DNA of 64,000 nt from Lithobates sylvaticus (GCA_028564925.1 CM053030.1:401799073-401863072); one strand, 5' to 3'; shown: positions 10,242 through 20,318, counted from the first letter of the stretch. Notes: a model not told the origin generated them from the sequence alone. Made by a program: numbers and translations.

Positions 10242-10731
10242 CAGTGGAACCTTGGTTAACGAGTAACGCGGTTAACAAGCGTTTTGAAAGACGAGCAACT
10301 TTAAAAAAAAAAAATCCTGACTCGGTTTGCGAGTGTTGTCTCACAAAAACTAGCAGAATGCAGTACTGCATTTGGCCAGAGGTGCGGAGGCGTAGATGAC
10401 ACTCGGAACGGTTTGGAGCCGTTCGGAAATACTCGGAATCACTCGAAAATACTTGGAAACACTTGGAAATACTCAGTTCCCGAGTGTTTACAAGCCTTTC
10501 CGAGGGCTTCTGAGTTCAGCGGAGCTGTCCCCGAGTATTTCCGAGGCTCTTTGGAGCCCCCCCCCCCCCACCTCTGGCCACATGCGGTATTGCATGCAAT
10601 AGAATTCAATGCGGAACAAATTATCTTAGTTTTCATTGACTTCTATGGGGAAACTCTCTATGATATGCGAGTGCTTTGGATTACAAGCATTCTCCTGGAA
10701 TGGATTATGCTTGTAATCCAAGGTTGCACTG
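10242..10731. mobile_element. Tigger/pogo-like MITE, 490 bp
   Basis: Flanked by TA (10240-10241, 10732-10733). The ends are CAGTGGAACCTTGGTTAACG and the reverse complement of CAGTGCAACCTTGGATTACA. CAGT termini with a TA target fit the pogo/Tigger branch of Tc1/mariner. No transposase frame is present. Confidence 0.75.
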
Positions 10732-10769
10732 TATATCTTTTATAACAGAAAGTAGAACATATTAGGTTT

Positions 10770-12174
10770 TTCTTTTTTTTTTTCTGTTCAAAAGGTTTTT
10801 ATTATCGGATGTAAACAGCACAATTTTAGACTTAATCATACAAGTATAACATATAAGTTTGTTAAGTGAAAATACAACGGAAACATACCGTATTTATCGG
10901 CGTATAACACGCACCGGCGTATAACACGCACCCCAAGTTTAGGAGGGCATTTTAAGGAAAAAAAGTTTTAGGAGGGAAGTTTAGGGAAAAAAAAACAACT
11001 TACATTTAAGCATCGTTTGCAGCTTGCCCAGCGTCATTGCAGCTTGCCCAGCGTCATTGCAGCTTGCCCAGCGTCATTTGCAGCCCTGCCCATCGTCATT
11101 GCAGCCTTGCCCAGTGTCATTGCAGCCTTGCCCAGCGTCATTGCAGCCTTGCCCAGCATCATTGCAGTCTTGCCCAGCACCATTGTAGCCTTGCCCATCG
11201 TCATTGCAGCCTTGCCCAGTGCCATTGTAGCTTGCCCAGCATAATTTTCAGTCTTTTCCGTTTAAATTTCCCGCCGCCGAGACGCTGTCGCGTGCGCCGC
11301 CGAAAAAACCCGGAGCACGGCCGAAAAAGACCGAAGAGCCCCTGGAAAAAGCCGAGCCGACTCGGACGGCTAAGCTCGCGGTCCCTCCTCCCTGCTGTTT
11401 CCGGAGCGAGCGCAGGGAGGCGATTCGTTCTTTTTCGGCCGCGCTTCGGGTTTTTTTCGGCAGCGCTCGCTATTTTTCAGCGACGCTTGCAATTTTTTTC
11501 ATTTTTTTGGGGGGTATCGGCGTATAACACGCACCCACGACTTTCCCCCGATTTTAAGGGGGGAAAAGTGCGTGTTATACGCCGATAAATACGGTACATA
11601 ACATGACACGGGACAAACACAGAGGTCTAGTCGAATAACTTAAAATGCAGGTTACAGCTGGAGTAAAGGAGGCCAAAACTTACTTACTGAAACCAAAGAG
11701 GGCTATCCACCAAGGTTACTCCATAGACAGTGATCTCGGTAATGTCCTGGAGAACTTGTACTGTCTAAAAAGGTTTTCTATGAGTGAGAAGAAGTAGAGG
11801 AGGAAGGTATAGAAAGAGGGGGTGAAAAGAGAGGGCAGAAAAGGTAGATAGGGAAGTAGAGAGGCAGAACAGCCAAAGAAGATATGGTCGGGTGGCCCGC
11901 ACGGGCCCAAGACAATGGGTGTCGCCACCGCACGAAATTGGGAGGAGTTAAGGTTCCAAGAGGTGTCTGTCAAAATTGGGGGGTTGCCACACCTTACGCT
12001 ATAGGGGTAATCTATCTAGAATCGTTGCTTCTATCTTGTTATGGATCATGGCTTGGGTAACTCTATTTCTCACTTCTGCAATGCAAAGGGTCGGGGTCTT
12101 CCAGGCTTTAGCGATAGTTTGCTTAGCAGCTGTGGTTATTTGGAGTTTTTCATTTTTTTAATAAAAAATAAAAA
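10770..12174 (-). mobile_element. 3' fragment of a Tx1-like L1 LINE
   Basis: The minus strand reads from about 12174 toward an A-rich tail at 10770-10782. Conceptual translation near 12170-12000 gives words such as AKAWKTPTLCIAEV and RKVWQP, like the C-terminal end of the L1 ORF2 at 47613-51380 (KVWQPW). The fragment is 5'-truncated, disrupted by stops, and split by a TA MITE at 10888-11594. Class assignment is inferred from these short matches. Confidence 0.45.
10888..11594. mobile_element. TA-target MITE, sister of 7039-7937
   Basis: Same terminal repeats and TA flanks (10886-10887, 11595-11596) as the element at 7039, but inverted. It includes a short array of agcttgcccagcgtcattgc units (11016-11240) that is the reverse complement of the other element's minisatellite. 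It is inserted in a LINE fragment. Confidence 0.85.
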
Positions 12175-12182
12175 CTCCCAGT

Positions 12183-13411
12183 CATGGGTGTCCGCAGGTT
12201 GGGGCAAGGGGGGTTAAGTGCCCCCCCCCCCCCTGGAAGGGATCGGATCTTAAATTCAGCACAGTTGCGTTGCTATCGGGGTGCCGGCAGCCCACACCCG
12301 GGTTCCACCAACCAGTGGGGTGACACCATCAAGGCGCTGTCAAGCCCCCCATCAGTGTAGTGTGACTTTGGCTCTTCTCCCTGCTCAGTCCAGCAGAGAT
12401 TTCGGCGGCGCTGTGAAAGGAGAAAGGCGAGCTGCGGGCTGTCAGGGAGAAGAGAAGGCGGCTCTCACGAGTTCCCCGCCCAGGTTCCTGCCCGCTCCAT
12501 TCCTTCCCAATTGGCCATAACTGAGGGCCAATCAAAGGAGATTGGAGAGGAGAGCATCGTGGGACATGTAGTTCCAAAGATTGGCAGCCCCATTTTCCAC
12601 AGGAAGGAGGCTACAGCTCAATCAAGACAGAGATTGAGAGACTGCAACCTGGAAAAAAGCTGAGGGAGAGAGTTCTACAGGACAAAGAACGAGGAGTGTG
12701 CTGGGTGGAAGCCAGAGAGAGAGCCACGCTGCCCAGCACCTCTCAAAAGAGAGAAAGACTGAGCCACTACCAGGGTACAGACATGCTACACTACTGACCA
12801 GAGTCGCCCCCCGGGGAACCCAGAGTGAACGATCGTCCAGCCGGAGGGATCACTGCTGTAGTTTCTCTGGGTCTGGTAAAAGGGCCTGTTGGCCATTATC
12901 CATTACCAGGGACGGACTGACCATTCAGGCACTCGGGCACTGCCCGATGGCCCCATGCCACTAAGGGGCCCCATCAGGGTTGCCAGCCTCAATAAAACCA
13001 GGGACAGTATGTAAAAATCTGTGTTTTTTTTTTTAAATCCCAAGAGTATAGCTGCCCCGCCTCTCCAGTACCTTTTCAGTGTGTGTATGTGTAGTCTGTG
13101 TGTGTATACTGTGTGTGTATATTGTGTGTCTGTGTGTGTATACTGTATGTGTGTGTGTATACTATGTGGCCCCATAATCTATTGCCTGGGGCCCCATAAT
13201 CTCCTATTGCCTGGGGGCCCCATAATCTCCTTTTGCCCGGGGGCCCCATAATCTTCTCCTATTGCCTGTCCATTACTTATCCTAGGGACTGTACTATGTC
13301 TGCAGTCTCTGGCCATGATAATGTGATAATGACAAGGGGGGGGGGTGCATGGGTGATCCTAAAAGGATGGACCCCCCCCCCCCCCTGAAAAAAGTTCTGC
13401 AGGCGCCCATG
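12183..13411. mobile_element. hAT-type nonautonomous element, 1.2 kb, with nested MITE
   Basis: Ends CATGGGTGTCCGCAG and the reverse complement of CATGGGCGCCTGCAG. The 8-bp target duplication ctcccagt is exact (12175-12182 and 13412-13419). The interior from about 12390 matches 36830-38037. A second hAT MITE is nested at 12907-13268. No transposase frame is seen. Confidence 0.85.
12907..13268. mobile_element. hAT MITE nested in 12183-13411
   Basis: Starts CAGGGACGGACTGAC and contains ggccccatcagggttgccag like the sister at 13831. It is flanked by tccattac (12899-12906, 13269-13276). The related element near 37895 shows the uninterrupted site (aataaccattgcttatcct), confirming insertion. Confidence 0.85.
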
Positions 13412-13419
13412 CTCCCAGT

Positions 13420-13545
13420 AGTGATCAAATACAACCAAAAGAAAGTTCTATTTGTGTGAAAAAAAAAAAATCATTTGGGTACAGCGTTGTATGTTCGCGC
13501 AATTGCCAGTTAAAGTATTGCAGTGCTGAATACCTATATATTTAC
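13420..13545 (-). mobile_element. TTAA element fragment
   Basis: Reverse-oriented interior of the TTAA family: accaaaagaaagttctattt, then gcgcaattgccagttaaagt. Both ends are missing. Confidence 0.6.
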
Positions 13546-13558
13546 CTAAAATATTTAC

Positions 13559-13591
13559 CTAAAATGTCCGCAGCATCGTTAAATAAGTGTC
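13559..13591 (-). CDS. Predicted micro-exon, 33 nt, phase 1-1
   Basis: Minus strand: acceptor TTTATTTTATTTAG, 33 nt, donor GTAAATATT. In phase 1 it is open and encodes GHLFNDAADIL with a split Gly. Its neighbouring intron is homologous to that of the exon at 3752. A second copy of the words TTTTAG/GTAAATA lies 14 nt downstream and could act as an alternative donor. Confidence 0.42.
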   Translation of the reverse strand, partial: DTYLTMLRTF

Positions 13592-13790
13592 CTAAATAAA
13601 ATAAATTAAATCATTTTTTAAGGGCCAGGAACACAAAAAATAAAACTAGTTTCAGCTATAAGTGACCTTTTCTTGGTATCATTCTCCATTGATTATTCAG
13701 TAGAATATTACATCATTGGTGGCAGATCTGTCTCTAGTTGCTAAGATTTTGCAATAATGCAATAATAGCCATTATTTTCAGCCATTTCCA
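13592..13790. repeat. Intron module, copy 3
   Basis: Aligns with 3785-3990 and 2815-3120 (aagggccaggaacacaaaaa, gaccttttcttggtatcatt). It leads directly into the third copy of the segmental unit. Confidence 0.75.
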
Positions 13791-13830
13791 CCGTTCTCCC
13801 ACCATCTCCAACACATTGGAGACATTGGGG

Positions 13831-14197
13831 CAGGGGCGGACTGAGCAGTCGGCCACTTGGGCACTACCCGAGGGCCCTGGGCCACTAGGGGGCCCCATCA
13901 GGGTTGCCAGCCTCAGTAAAACCAGGGACAGTATGTAAAAATCTGTGTTTTTTTTACATCTGTCTCTGAAATGTCCCTTACCGACATCCTTTTGGTCTAA
14001 AAATCCAGAGATTATAGCTGCCCCACCTCTCCAGTACCTTCTCAGCCAATAGAAACATGTCTGTGTATACTGTGTGTACATGTATGTGTATACTGTGCGT
14101 GTCTATACTGTGTGGCCCCATAATCTCTGATTGTTGCCTGGGGGCCCCATAATCTCCCATTGCCCGGGGGGCCCCATAAGTTGTCAGTCCGCCCCTG
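13831..14197. mobile_element. hAT MITE, 367 bp
   Basis: Ends CAGGGGCGGACTGA and its reverse complement. An exact 8-bp duplication, cattgggg, lies at 13823-13830 and 14198-14205. It sits in the first bases of the neighbouring Harbinger-like MITE and is therefore younger. Confidence 0.9.
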
Positions 14198-14201
14198 CAT
14201 T

Positions 14202-14483
14202 GGGGGTTTATCTTCGAAAGGCTAATTCATTTTGCACTACAAGTGCAAACTACAAGTGCAAAGTGCACTTGAAATTGCACTGAAAGTGCACCTGGAAGTG
14301 CAGTCGCTGTAGATCCGAGGGGGATATGCAAGGAAGATAAAAAAACTGCTTTTTAGCTTGCACATGATTGGATGAGAAAATCAGCATAGCTTCCCCTCAT
14401 TTCAGATCTACCCCTCAGATTTACAGCGACTGCACTTCCAAGTTGTAGTGCAAAGTGGATTTTCCTTTTCGTAAATAACCCCC
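14202..14483. mobile_element. Harbinger-like palindromic MITE
   Basis: Starts GGGGGTTTATCTTCGAAAGG and ends cctttttcgtaaataaccccc-like sequence. It is internally palindromic (ttgcactacaagtgcaa, gcactgaaagtgcac). The flanks show the 3-bp duplication ATT. Its left end has been displaced by the hAT MITE at 13831. Confidence 0.7.
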
Positions 14484-15039
14484 ATTGTCTCAGTTCCACC
14501 CTCTCTTTTCCCGCAGGTACATCTTCCGCAACATGCAATGCTTTTTGCCTGGCTGCTCTTCCACATAAAGTGCCAACCAACGTTCCTGGCATGAACACAC
14601 CGTGGGAGTGAAGACCTGGTATATTTCCACCGTCTGCTGCCCACATCTGATCACCACTTGTGATTAAGCCCCCGTTCACACCTATGCAAATTAGATGTGG
14701 CTTACCACGCAGCGAATTCGCAGGACATTTCAAAATACATTCATTTTAATGAGGCTGGTTCACATATCTGCGGTGCATTCGCACGGCGCATTGCAGAAAA
14801 AAAACGTGTGCGTTTTTTTGGGCAGTGCGGTGCGGCTCAGGTGCGAATTCAGGCCCATTATGTTCTATGGGCACGCATCTGATTCGCAGCTGTGTTGCGG
14901 TGTGAACAAAAATTTGCAACTCTAATTAGACTTCAATCCGACTTCTAGGCAACTTGTACCCATTTATTTAAATGGAAGTCGCCTCCAAGTCGGATCTCCA
15001 TCTATATTGACGCGACAGTGTCGCCTTGAGGGGGAACTC

Positions 15040-17540
15040 CACGACAAATTTTAAATAAAAAAAACGGCATGGGTTCCCCCTCCAGGAGCATACCAGGCCC
15101 TTAGGTCTGGTATGAATTTTAGGGGTAACCCCCTACGCCAAAAAAAACGGCGGGGGGTCCCCCCAAAATCCATACCCTTATCCGAGCACGCAGCCTGGCA
15201 AGTCAGGAAAGGGGGTGGGGACGAGCGAGCGCCCCCCCTCCTGAACTGTACCAGGCCGCATGGGGGGGTGGGTGCGCCCTGCGGCCCCCCCCACCCCAAA
15301 GCACCTTGTCCCCATGTTGATGAGGACAAGGGCCTCTTCCCGACAACCCTGGCTGTTGGTTGTCGGGGTCTGCGGGCGGGGGCTTATCGGAATCCGGGAG
15401 CCCCCTTTAATAAGGGGGCCCCCAGATCCCGGCCCCCCACCCTATGTGAATGAGTATGGGGTACATCGTACCCCTACCCATTCACCTGGGGAAAGAAAGC
15501 GTCAATAAAAAAAAAACACAACACAGGTTTTTAAAGTAATTTATTAATCAGCTCCGGGGGCCTTCTTCCGACTTTTCCGCTCTGTTCGGCCTCTTTTCCC
15601 GCTCTCCGGCGTCGTCTCCCGCTCTTCTGCCGACTCCTCTGCTTTCTTCTTGCAGCTCTTTTACAAGCGGGGGAGCCAGTCCTTCTTCCCTCTTCCCTCT
15701 TCTCTCTTCTTTCTTCTTCCGATGTTGACGCAACGCTCTCTCTTGCTGTAATGCCGTGTGAGCGATGCGCGATGACTTATATAGGAATGGGGCGGGGTCA
15801 CCGGGTGATGTCACACAGTGGCCCTGCCCTCTATGACGTCACAGTCCCAGCATGCCTCGGGACCCGACGTCATAAGGGGCGGGGCCACAGTGTGACATCA
15901 CCCAGTGACCCCGCCCCATTCCTATATATGCCATCGTGCAGCGCTCACGCGGCATTACAGCGGGAGAGAGCGTCACGTCAACATCGGAAGAAGAAAGAAG
16001 AAAGAAGAGAGAAGAGGGAAGAGGGAAGAAGGAAGAAGGACCGGCTCCCCCGCTGGTAAAAGAGCTACAAGAAGATAGCGTAGGAGCCGGCAGAAGAGCG
16101 GGAGACGACACCAGAGAGCCGGAGAAGAGGCCGAACAGAGCGGAGAAGTCGGAAGAAGGCCCCCCGGAGCTGATTAATAAATTACTTTAAAAACCTGTGT
16201 TCACATAGGGTGGGGGGCTGGGATCTGGGGGTCCCCTTATTAACCACTTCAGCCCCGGACCAATTGGCAGCCAAAGGACCAGGTCCCTTTTTGCGATTCG
16301 GCACTGCGTCGCTTTAACTGACAATTGCGCGGTCATGCGATGTGGCTCCCACACAAAATTGGCGTCCTTTTTTTCCCACAAATAGAGCTTTCTTTTGGTG
16401 GTATTTGATCGCCCCTGCGGTTTTTATTTTTTGCGCTATAAACAAAAATAGAGCAACAATTTTGAAAAAAATGCAATATTTTTTACATTTTGCTATAATA
16501 AATATCCCCAAAAAATATATAAAAAAACATTTTTTTTCCTCAGTTTAGGCCGATACGTATTCTTCTACATATTTTTGGTAAAAAAAATCGCAATAAGCGA
16601 TTATTGATTAGTTTGCGCAAAAGTTATAGCGTTTACAAAATAGGGGATAGTTTTATAGCATTTTTATTAATTTTTTTTTTTTTATTAGTAATGGCGGCGA
16701 TCAGCGATTTTTATTGTGACTGCGACATTATGGCGGACACATCGGACATTTTTGACACATTTTTGGGACATTTGTCATTTATACAGCAATCACTGCTATT
16801 TAAATAGCACTGATTCCTATGTAAATGACAGTTGTAGTGAAGGGGTTAACCACTAGGGGGCGGGGAGGAGTCAGTGTGACGTGTTGTGTTTTTTTTTACA
16901 GTAGGGGGGCGTGGCTGTACGTCTGACGTCATTGATCGGCGTTCCCGATGACAGGGAACCGCCGATCACTGACAGTCAGTGTAGGAAGCGCGGGGAGAGG
17001 TTTGTTTACATAGACCTCTCCCCGTTCTTCAGCTCCGTAACCCGATCGCGGGACACCAGCGGCGATCGGGTCCGCTGGTCCCGCGGCCGTGGTCACGGAG
17101 CTCCCGACCGGGTCGCGAGCGCGCCGCTGGCGGCGCGCGCGCGCCCCCCGGGCAGGCAAATTAAAGGGGACGTACCCGTACGTGCTTTTGCCTGCCCGTG
17201 CCATTCTGTAGACGTATATCTACATGAGGCGGTCGGGAAGCGGTTAAAGGGGGCTCCCGAATTCCAATAAGCCCCCGCCTGCAGACCCCGACAACCAACG
17301 GCCAGGGTTGTCGGGAAGAGGCCCTTGTCCTCATCAACATGGGGACAAGGTGCTTTGGGGTGGGGGGGGCCGCAGGGCGCCCCCCTTCCCCAAAGCACCC
17401 ACCCCCCCATGTTGAGGGCATGCGGCCTGGTATGGTTCAGGAGGGGGGGGGCGCTCGCTCGTCCCCACCCCCTTTCCTGACCTGCCAGGCTGCCTGCTCG
17501 GATAAGGGTCTGGTATGGATTTTGGAAGTCGTGTTGCCCC
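15040..17540. mobile_element. Long fold-back element, axis near 15853
   Basis: The left arm (about 15115-15852) is mirrored in the right arm (15854 to about 17530) once the 1-kb TTAA insertion at 16244-17243 is removed. Mirrored words include ccttgtccccatgttgatga, tgaggacaagggcct and ggtaccaggc-like sequence, and the GA-rich flanks of the axis. The arms are GC-rich. Partial copies lie at 27790-28286 with 33589-33830 and at 58377-58945. No coding capacity is evident. Confidence 0.8.
16244..17243 (+). mobile_element. piggyBac-like TTAA MITE, complete, 1.0 kb
   Basis: Flanked by TTAA (16240-16243, 17244-17247). The ends are CCACTTCAGCC and the reverse complement of CCGCTTCCCGACC. The target TTAA lies in the right arm of the fold-back element, whose left arm shows the uninterrupted site. 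It has no transposase frame. It is the reference copy for many fragments in this window. Confidence 0.85.
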
Positions 17541-17691
17541 AGTGTGAACCGGCTCTCAGGGGTTACTAATGAATTCGCAGCTGATTCGCACCTAAAACGC
17601 TGACAAACCGCTGAACAACTGACGTTTTAGTGCGCAGTTACGCCGAACATTCAATTTGCACCGCACTGGTGTGAACCCAGGCTAAAGAAGT

Positions 17692-17763
17692 ATGGCCAAA
17701 GCTATTTTGTCTGTACTTCTCCTATGGATCACAGGACTGCACTTTGTTCTGCACACAAATTAA
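17692..17763 (+). CDS. Signal-peptide-like open frame, copy 3
   Basis: This copy lacks the extra T of copies 1 and 2 and reads MAKAILSVLLLWITGLHFVL, then HTN and stop. It looks like an intact signal peptide with a strong Kozak context. Homology to the other copies ends at the last hydrophobic codon, where the AT-rich hAT remnant begins, so any downstream coding part has been lost here. The parent gene is unknown. It could be a displaced first coding exon of a plus-strand gene. Confidence 0.35.
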   Translation: MAKAILSVLLLWITGLHFVLHTN

Positions 17764-18110
17764 CAAAAAACCTGTTTAACGTCTTTTTTCTGAATATTCG
17801 TAAATGCGAATATTCGAAAATTAAAAAAAATTGTAAATTCGTCAATTCGAAATTTCGTAAAATTCGAAAATTTTCGAAAATTTGCAAATTTGAAAATTGG
17901 TAAATTCGACAATTTGGAAAATTGAAAATCCGAAATCCCAAAAATTTGAAAATCTGAAATAATAACTAACTAATAATAACTTAACAATTACTAACTATTA
18001 AATTATAGGTATTGAAATTTCCTTTCAAATTTGTCTGTTTGTGAACGTAATGAATACGAATTTATCCAAAGTTACGAATTATCCAAAATAACGAATGCCG
18101 TATCCAAACG
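17764..18110. mobile_element. AT-rich hAT-type remnant, third copy
   Basis: Contains the same aattcg-rich words and aatttcctttcaaatttg as 1741-2516. Only the left half is kept. It is interrupted on the right by an unrelated repeat at 18111. Confidence 0.6.
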
Positions 18111-18450
18111 GGTGAGAAATGCGCAGCTACTGTAAGTGGAAAAGAGGGCCAACAATGCCCATTTGCAGCCTCACTGTGTCCATTTGCAGTCATAGGTCCC
18201 TCGAACTTCAATCTTGGTAGTTAAGGGTTCCTAGATGCCCCCCTAGCTGCAGACAAAATTTGGGGTCTCTGATCCCAAAGGGCCCCCGAAATGACATTGT
18301 TGCAGGTGGACACAGCTGACCGATTCAAGGGCCACGTATCTTGGGGCCACTTGGTGCTAGAAACCCCAAATCTGGTTTGCAAACCCAGTGGAACTACCAC
18401 TGCAACATATCCAAAGCTGGGGTTCCTAGCACTAAGTGGCCCAAGAAAGG
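18111..18450. mobile_element. Fragment of the CTCGAGTATAAGCC-type element
   Basis: Interior sequence (ggccacttggtgctag, cccatttgcagcctcactg) matches the reverse complement of 24240-24740. Terminal repeats are missing. It is followed by a TTAA-family end (ccgaggctgaagcgg then ttaa near 18478). Confidence 0.6.
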
Positions 18451-18504
18451 GGGGTAAAATCTTCCGAGGCTGAAGCGGTTAATATAATGTATTTTCACAC
18501 TCAC

Positions 18505-18531
18505 CTTCTCTTACTGGGCTTCCATTGGCAC
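18505..18531 (-). CDS. Predicted micro-exon, 27 nt, phase 1-1
   Basis: Minus strand: acceptor TTCGTTTTTTTTTCTTAG, 27 nt, donor GTGAGTGTG. In phase 1 it encodes GANGSPVRE plus a split Gly. It is the first micro-exon after the signal-peptide exon (21987-22045). Joined to it, the reading is LLLW-GANGSPVRE, with a plausible signal-peptidase site after ANG. The first two triplets are Gly-X-Y, but the third is not, so collagen is unlikely. Confidence 0.45.
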
Positions 18532-18965
18532 CTAAGAAAAAAAAACGAAGAGCAAATAAATAAATATAAATATATCTATTGGGGGGGGGGGGGATTTTTT
18601 ATATATATATAAGCACTCTTCTTTTAGATACTGAAGCCTTCAGTATATTGAGGAGGAGTCACTGATCTGTTTCATCTACATATCGTTTCGGATTGACGGG
18701 TCTGGTATAAATTTTTGGGAGGACTTCAGGCCAATATTTTTTGTTTGTTTACTATCTTTTTATGGAGTTCTTTTATGGAGTTCTTGCTTATAATCCATAC
18801 CAGATTCTGGGGATATAGCCCCAAATCTGGGGTCCATAGCCCTGAGTATCTGCAGGGGTCACCAACCATCAGGCCGTGGCCTCTCTACAGGCAGGCCGTG
18901 AGTGCGGCGATCCGCATGACAGAGCTGGAGTGCAGAGATTACATCATCTCTCACTGCCCGCCCTT

Positions 18966-19857
18966 TCTCTGGGGAACCTGATGTAATGAGGGGGGCTCTC
19001 AGGGGGCCCTGGTGTAAGTAGGGATGCTCTCTGGGGACCCTGATGCAAGGGGGGCTCTCTGGGGACCCTGAAGTAAGGGGGAGGCTCTCTGGGGATCCTG
19101 ATGTAAGGGGCCCTCTCTGGGGACCCAGGTGTAAGGGGAGGCTCTCTGGGGACCCAGATGTAAGGGGGGCTCTCTGGGGACCCTGAAGTAAGGGGGAGGC
19201 TCTCTGGGGACCCTGATATAAAGGGGGCTCTCTGGGGACCCTCATGTAAGGGGGAACCTGATGTAATGAGGGGGGCTCTCAGGGGGCCCTGGTGTAAGTA
19301 GGGAGGCTCTCTGGGGACCCTGATTTAAGGGGGGCTCTCTGGGGACCCTGAAGTAAGGGGGAGGCTCTCTGGGGATCCTGATGTAAGGGGCCCTCTCTGA
19401 GGACCCAGGTGTAAGGGGAGGCTCTCTGGGGACCCAGATGTAAGGGGGCTCTCTGGGGACCCTGAAGTAAGGGGGAGGCTCTCTGGGGACCCTGAAGTAA
19501 GGGGGAGGCTCTCTGGGGACCCTGATATAAAGGGGGCTCTCTGGGGACCCTCATGTAAGGGGGGCTCTCTGGGGACCCTGATGTAAGAGGGGCTGTCTGG
19601 GGACCCTGATGTAAGGGGGCTCTCTGGGGACCCTGATTTGGGGGCTCTCTGGGGACCCTGGTGTAAGGGGAGGCTCTCTGGGGACCCTGATGTAAGAGGG
19701 GCTCTCTGGGGACCCTCGTGTAAGGGGGGCTCTCTGGGGACCCTGGTGTAAGGGGAGGCTCTCTGGGGACAATGATGTAAGAGGGGCTGTCTGGGGACCC
19801 TGATGTAAGGGGGCTCTCTGGGAACCCTGATTTAAGTGGGGCTCTCTGGGGACCCTT
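18966..19857. repeat. 27-bp minisatellite with higher-order repeat
   Basis: About 32 units of ggggctctctggggaccctg plus atgtaag. A longer block that begins cctgatgtaatgagggggg recurs at about 18978 and 19257, so some 280 bp were duplicated as a block. Long minus-strand frames here (e.g. 19245-18859) are repeat translations. Confidence 0.95.
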
Positions 19858-19917
19858 ACCCCATCTAGGTCGCGGGCAGGGATTTCTCCGGGCGGCTGCT
19901 TCAGCCTGCGTCTCCTC
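19858..19917. repeat. 60-bp direct repeat, first copy
   Basis: Identical to 20254-20313 (accccatctaggtcgcgggc through gcctgcgtctcctc). The two copies bracket a 336-bp segment, which looks like a dispersed frog repeat. Confidence 0.85.
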
Positions 19918-20253
19918 TAGACATGTTCCTATTGGGAGTATCTCACCAAAAATAACATTGCAGGGGATGCCTGAAATCTGACTTGTATCTTAGGCAGACT
20001 TCTGGGAAAAATGATGAGCCAATCACACAAGCAAGAAATTATGTTTCTGGGGAGTGGTCAGTAAACATTCTGTGTACAGAACAACTCCATGTGGCCATAT
20101 TGCATTTTCATAAAATTACAGCGGCTGCAGTTTGAAAAGGAAAGGTATTTTTAATAACATTCAATTACAATATGATTTGTGTCGCAATTACATTTTTTTT
20201 CTTTATTTGCTATTTCTTTTCCCCACAACAGTGGAGTTACCCTTTAAGTACAG

Positions 20254-20313
20254 ACCCCATCTAGGTCGCGGGCAGGGATTTCTCCGGGCGGCTGCTTCAG
20301 CCTGCGTCTCCTC
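20254..20313. repeat. 60-bp direct repeat, second copy
   Basis: Second copy of the 19858-19917 sequence. It runs directly into the truncated left end of the Tc1 element. Confidence 0.85.
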
Positions 20314-20318
20314 CTATT

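Larger units (their letters stand above)
14668..17682. mobile_element. Harbinger-like element carrying nested elements
   Basis: Left end GCCCCCGTTCACACC and right end GGTGTGAACCCAGGC are imperfect inverted repeats with TAA on both sides (14665-14667, 17683-17685). Copy 1 shows the uninterrupted site near 235-245. The outer arms (to about 15010 and from 17540) hold gcggtgc and attcgc words typical of this frog family. The centre is filled by the fold-back element 15040-17540. Confidence 0.75.
13792..17763. repeat. Tandem segmental unit, copy 3, interrupted
   Basis: The unit is broken into three pieces: 13792-13822, 14484-14667 and 17683-17757. They read through as in copy 1 once three insertions are removed: the hAT MITE 13831-14197, a Harbinger-like MITE 14202-14483 and a larger Harbinger-like element 14668-17682. 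Copy 3 is the most diverged, so it is probably the oldest. Confidence 0.8.

Noticed and set aside
18505-18531. Collagen-type 27-nt exon
   Set aside because: Size and Gly-led start fit, but the third triplet lacks Gly and the neighbouring exons are not Gly-X-Y.
18859-19772. Proline-rich frames on the minus strand
   Set aside because: Translations of the 27-bp minisatellite.
19947-19970. 24-nt segment with acceptor GTCAGATTTCAG and donor GTGAGATAC, open in phase 1 (minus strand)
   Set aside because: It fits the micro-exon pattern, but the surrounding 336 bp looks like a dispersed repeat and is bracketed by 60-bp direct repeats, so chance is more likely.
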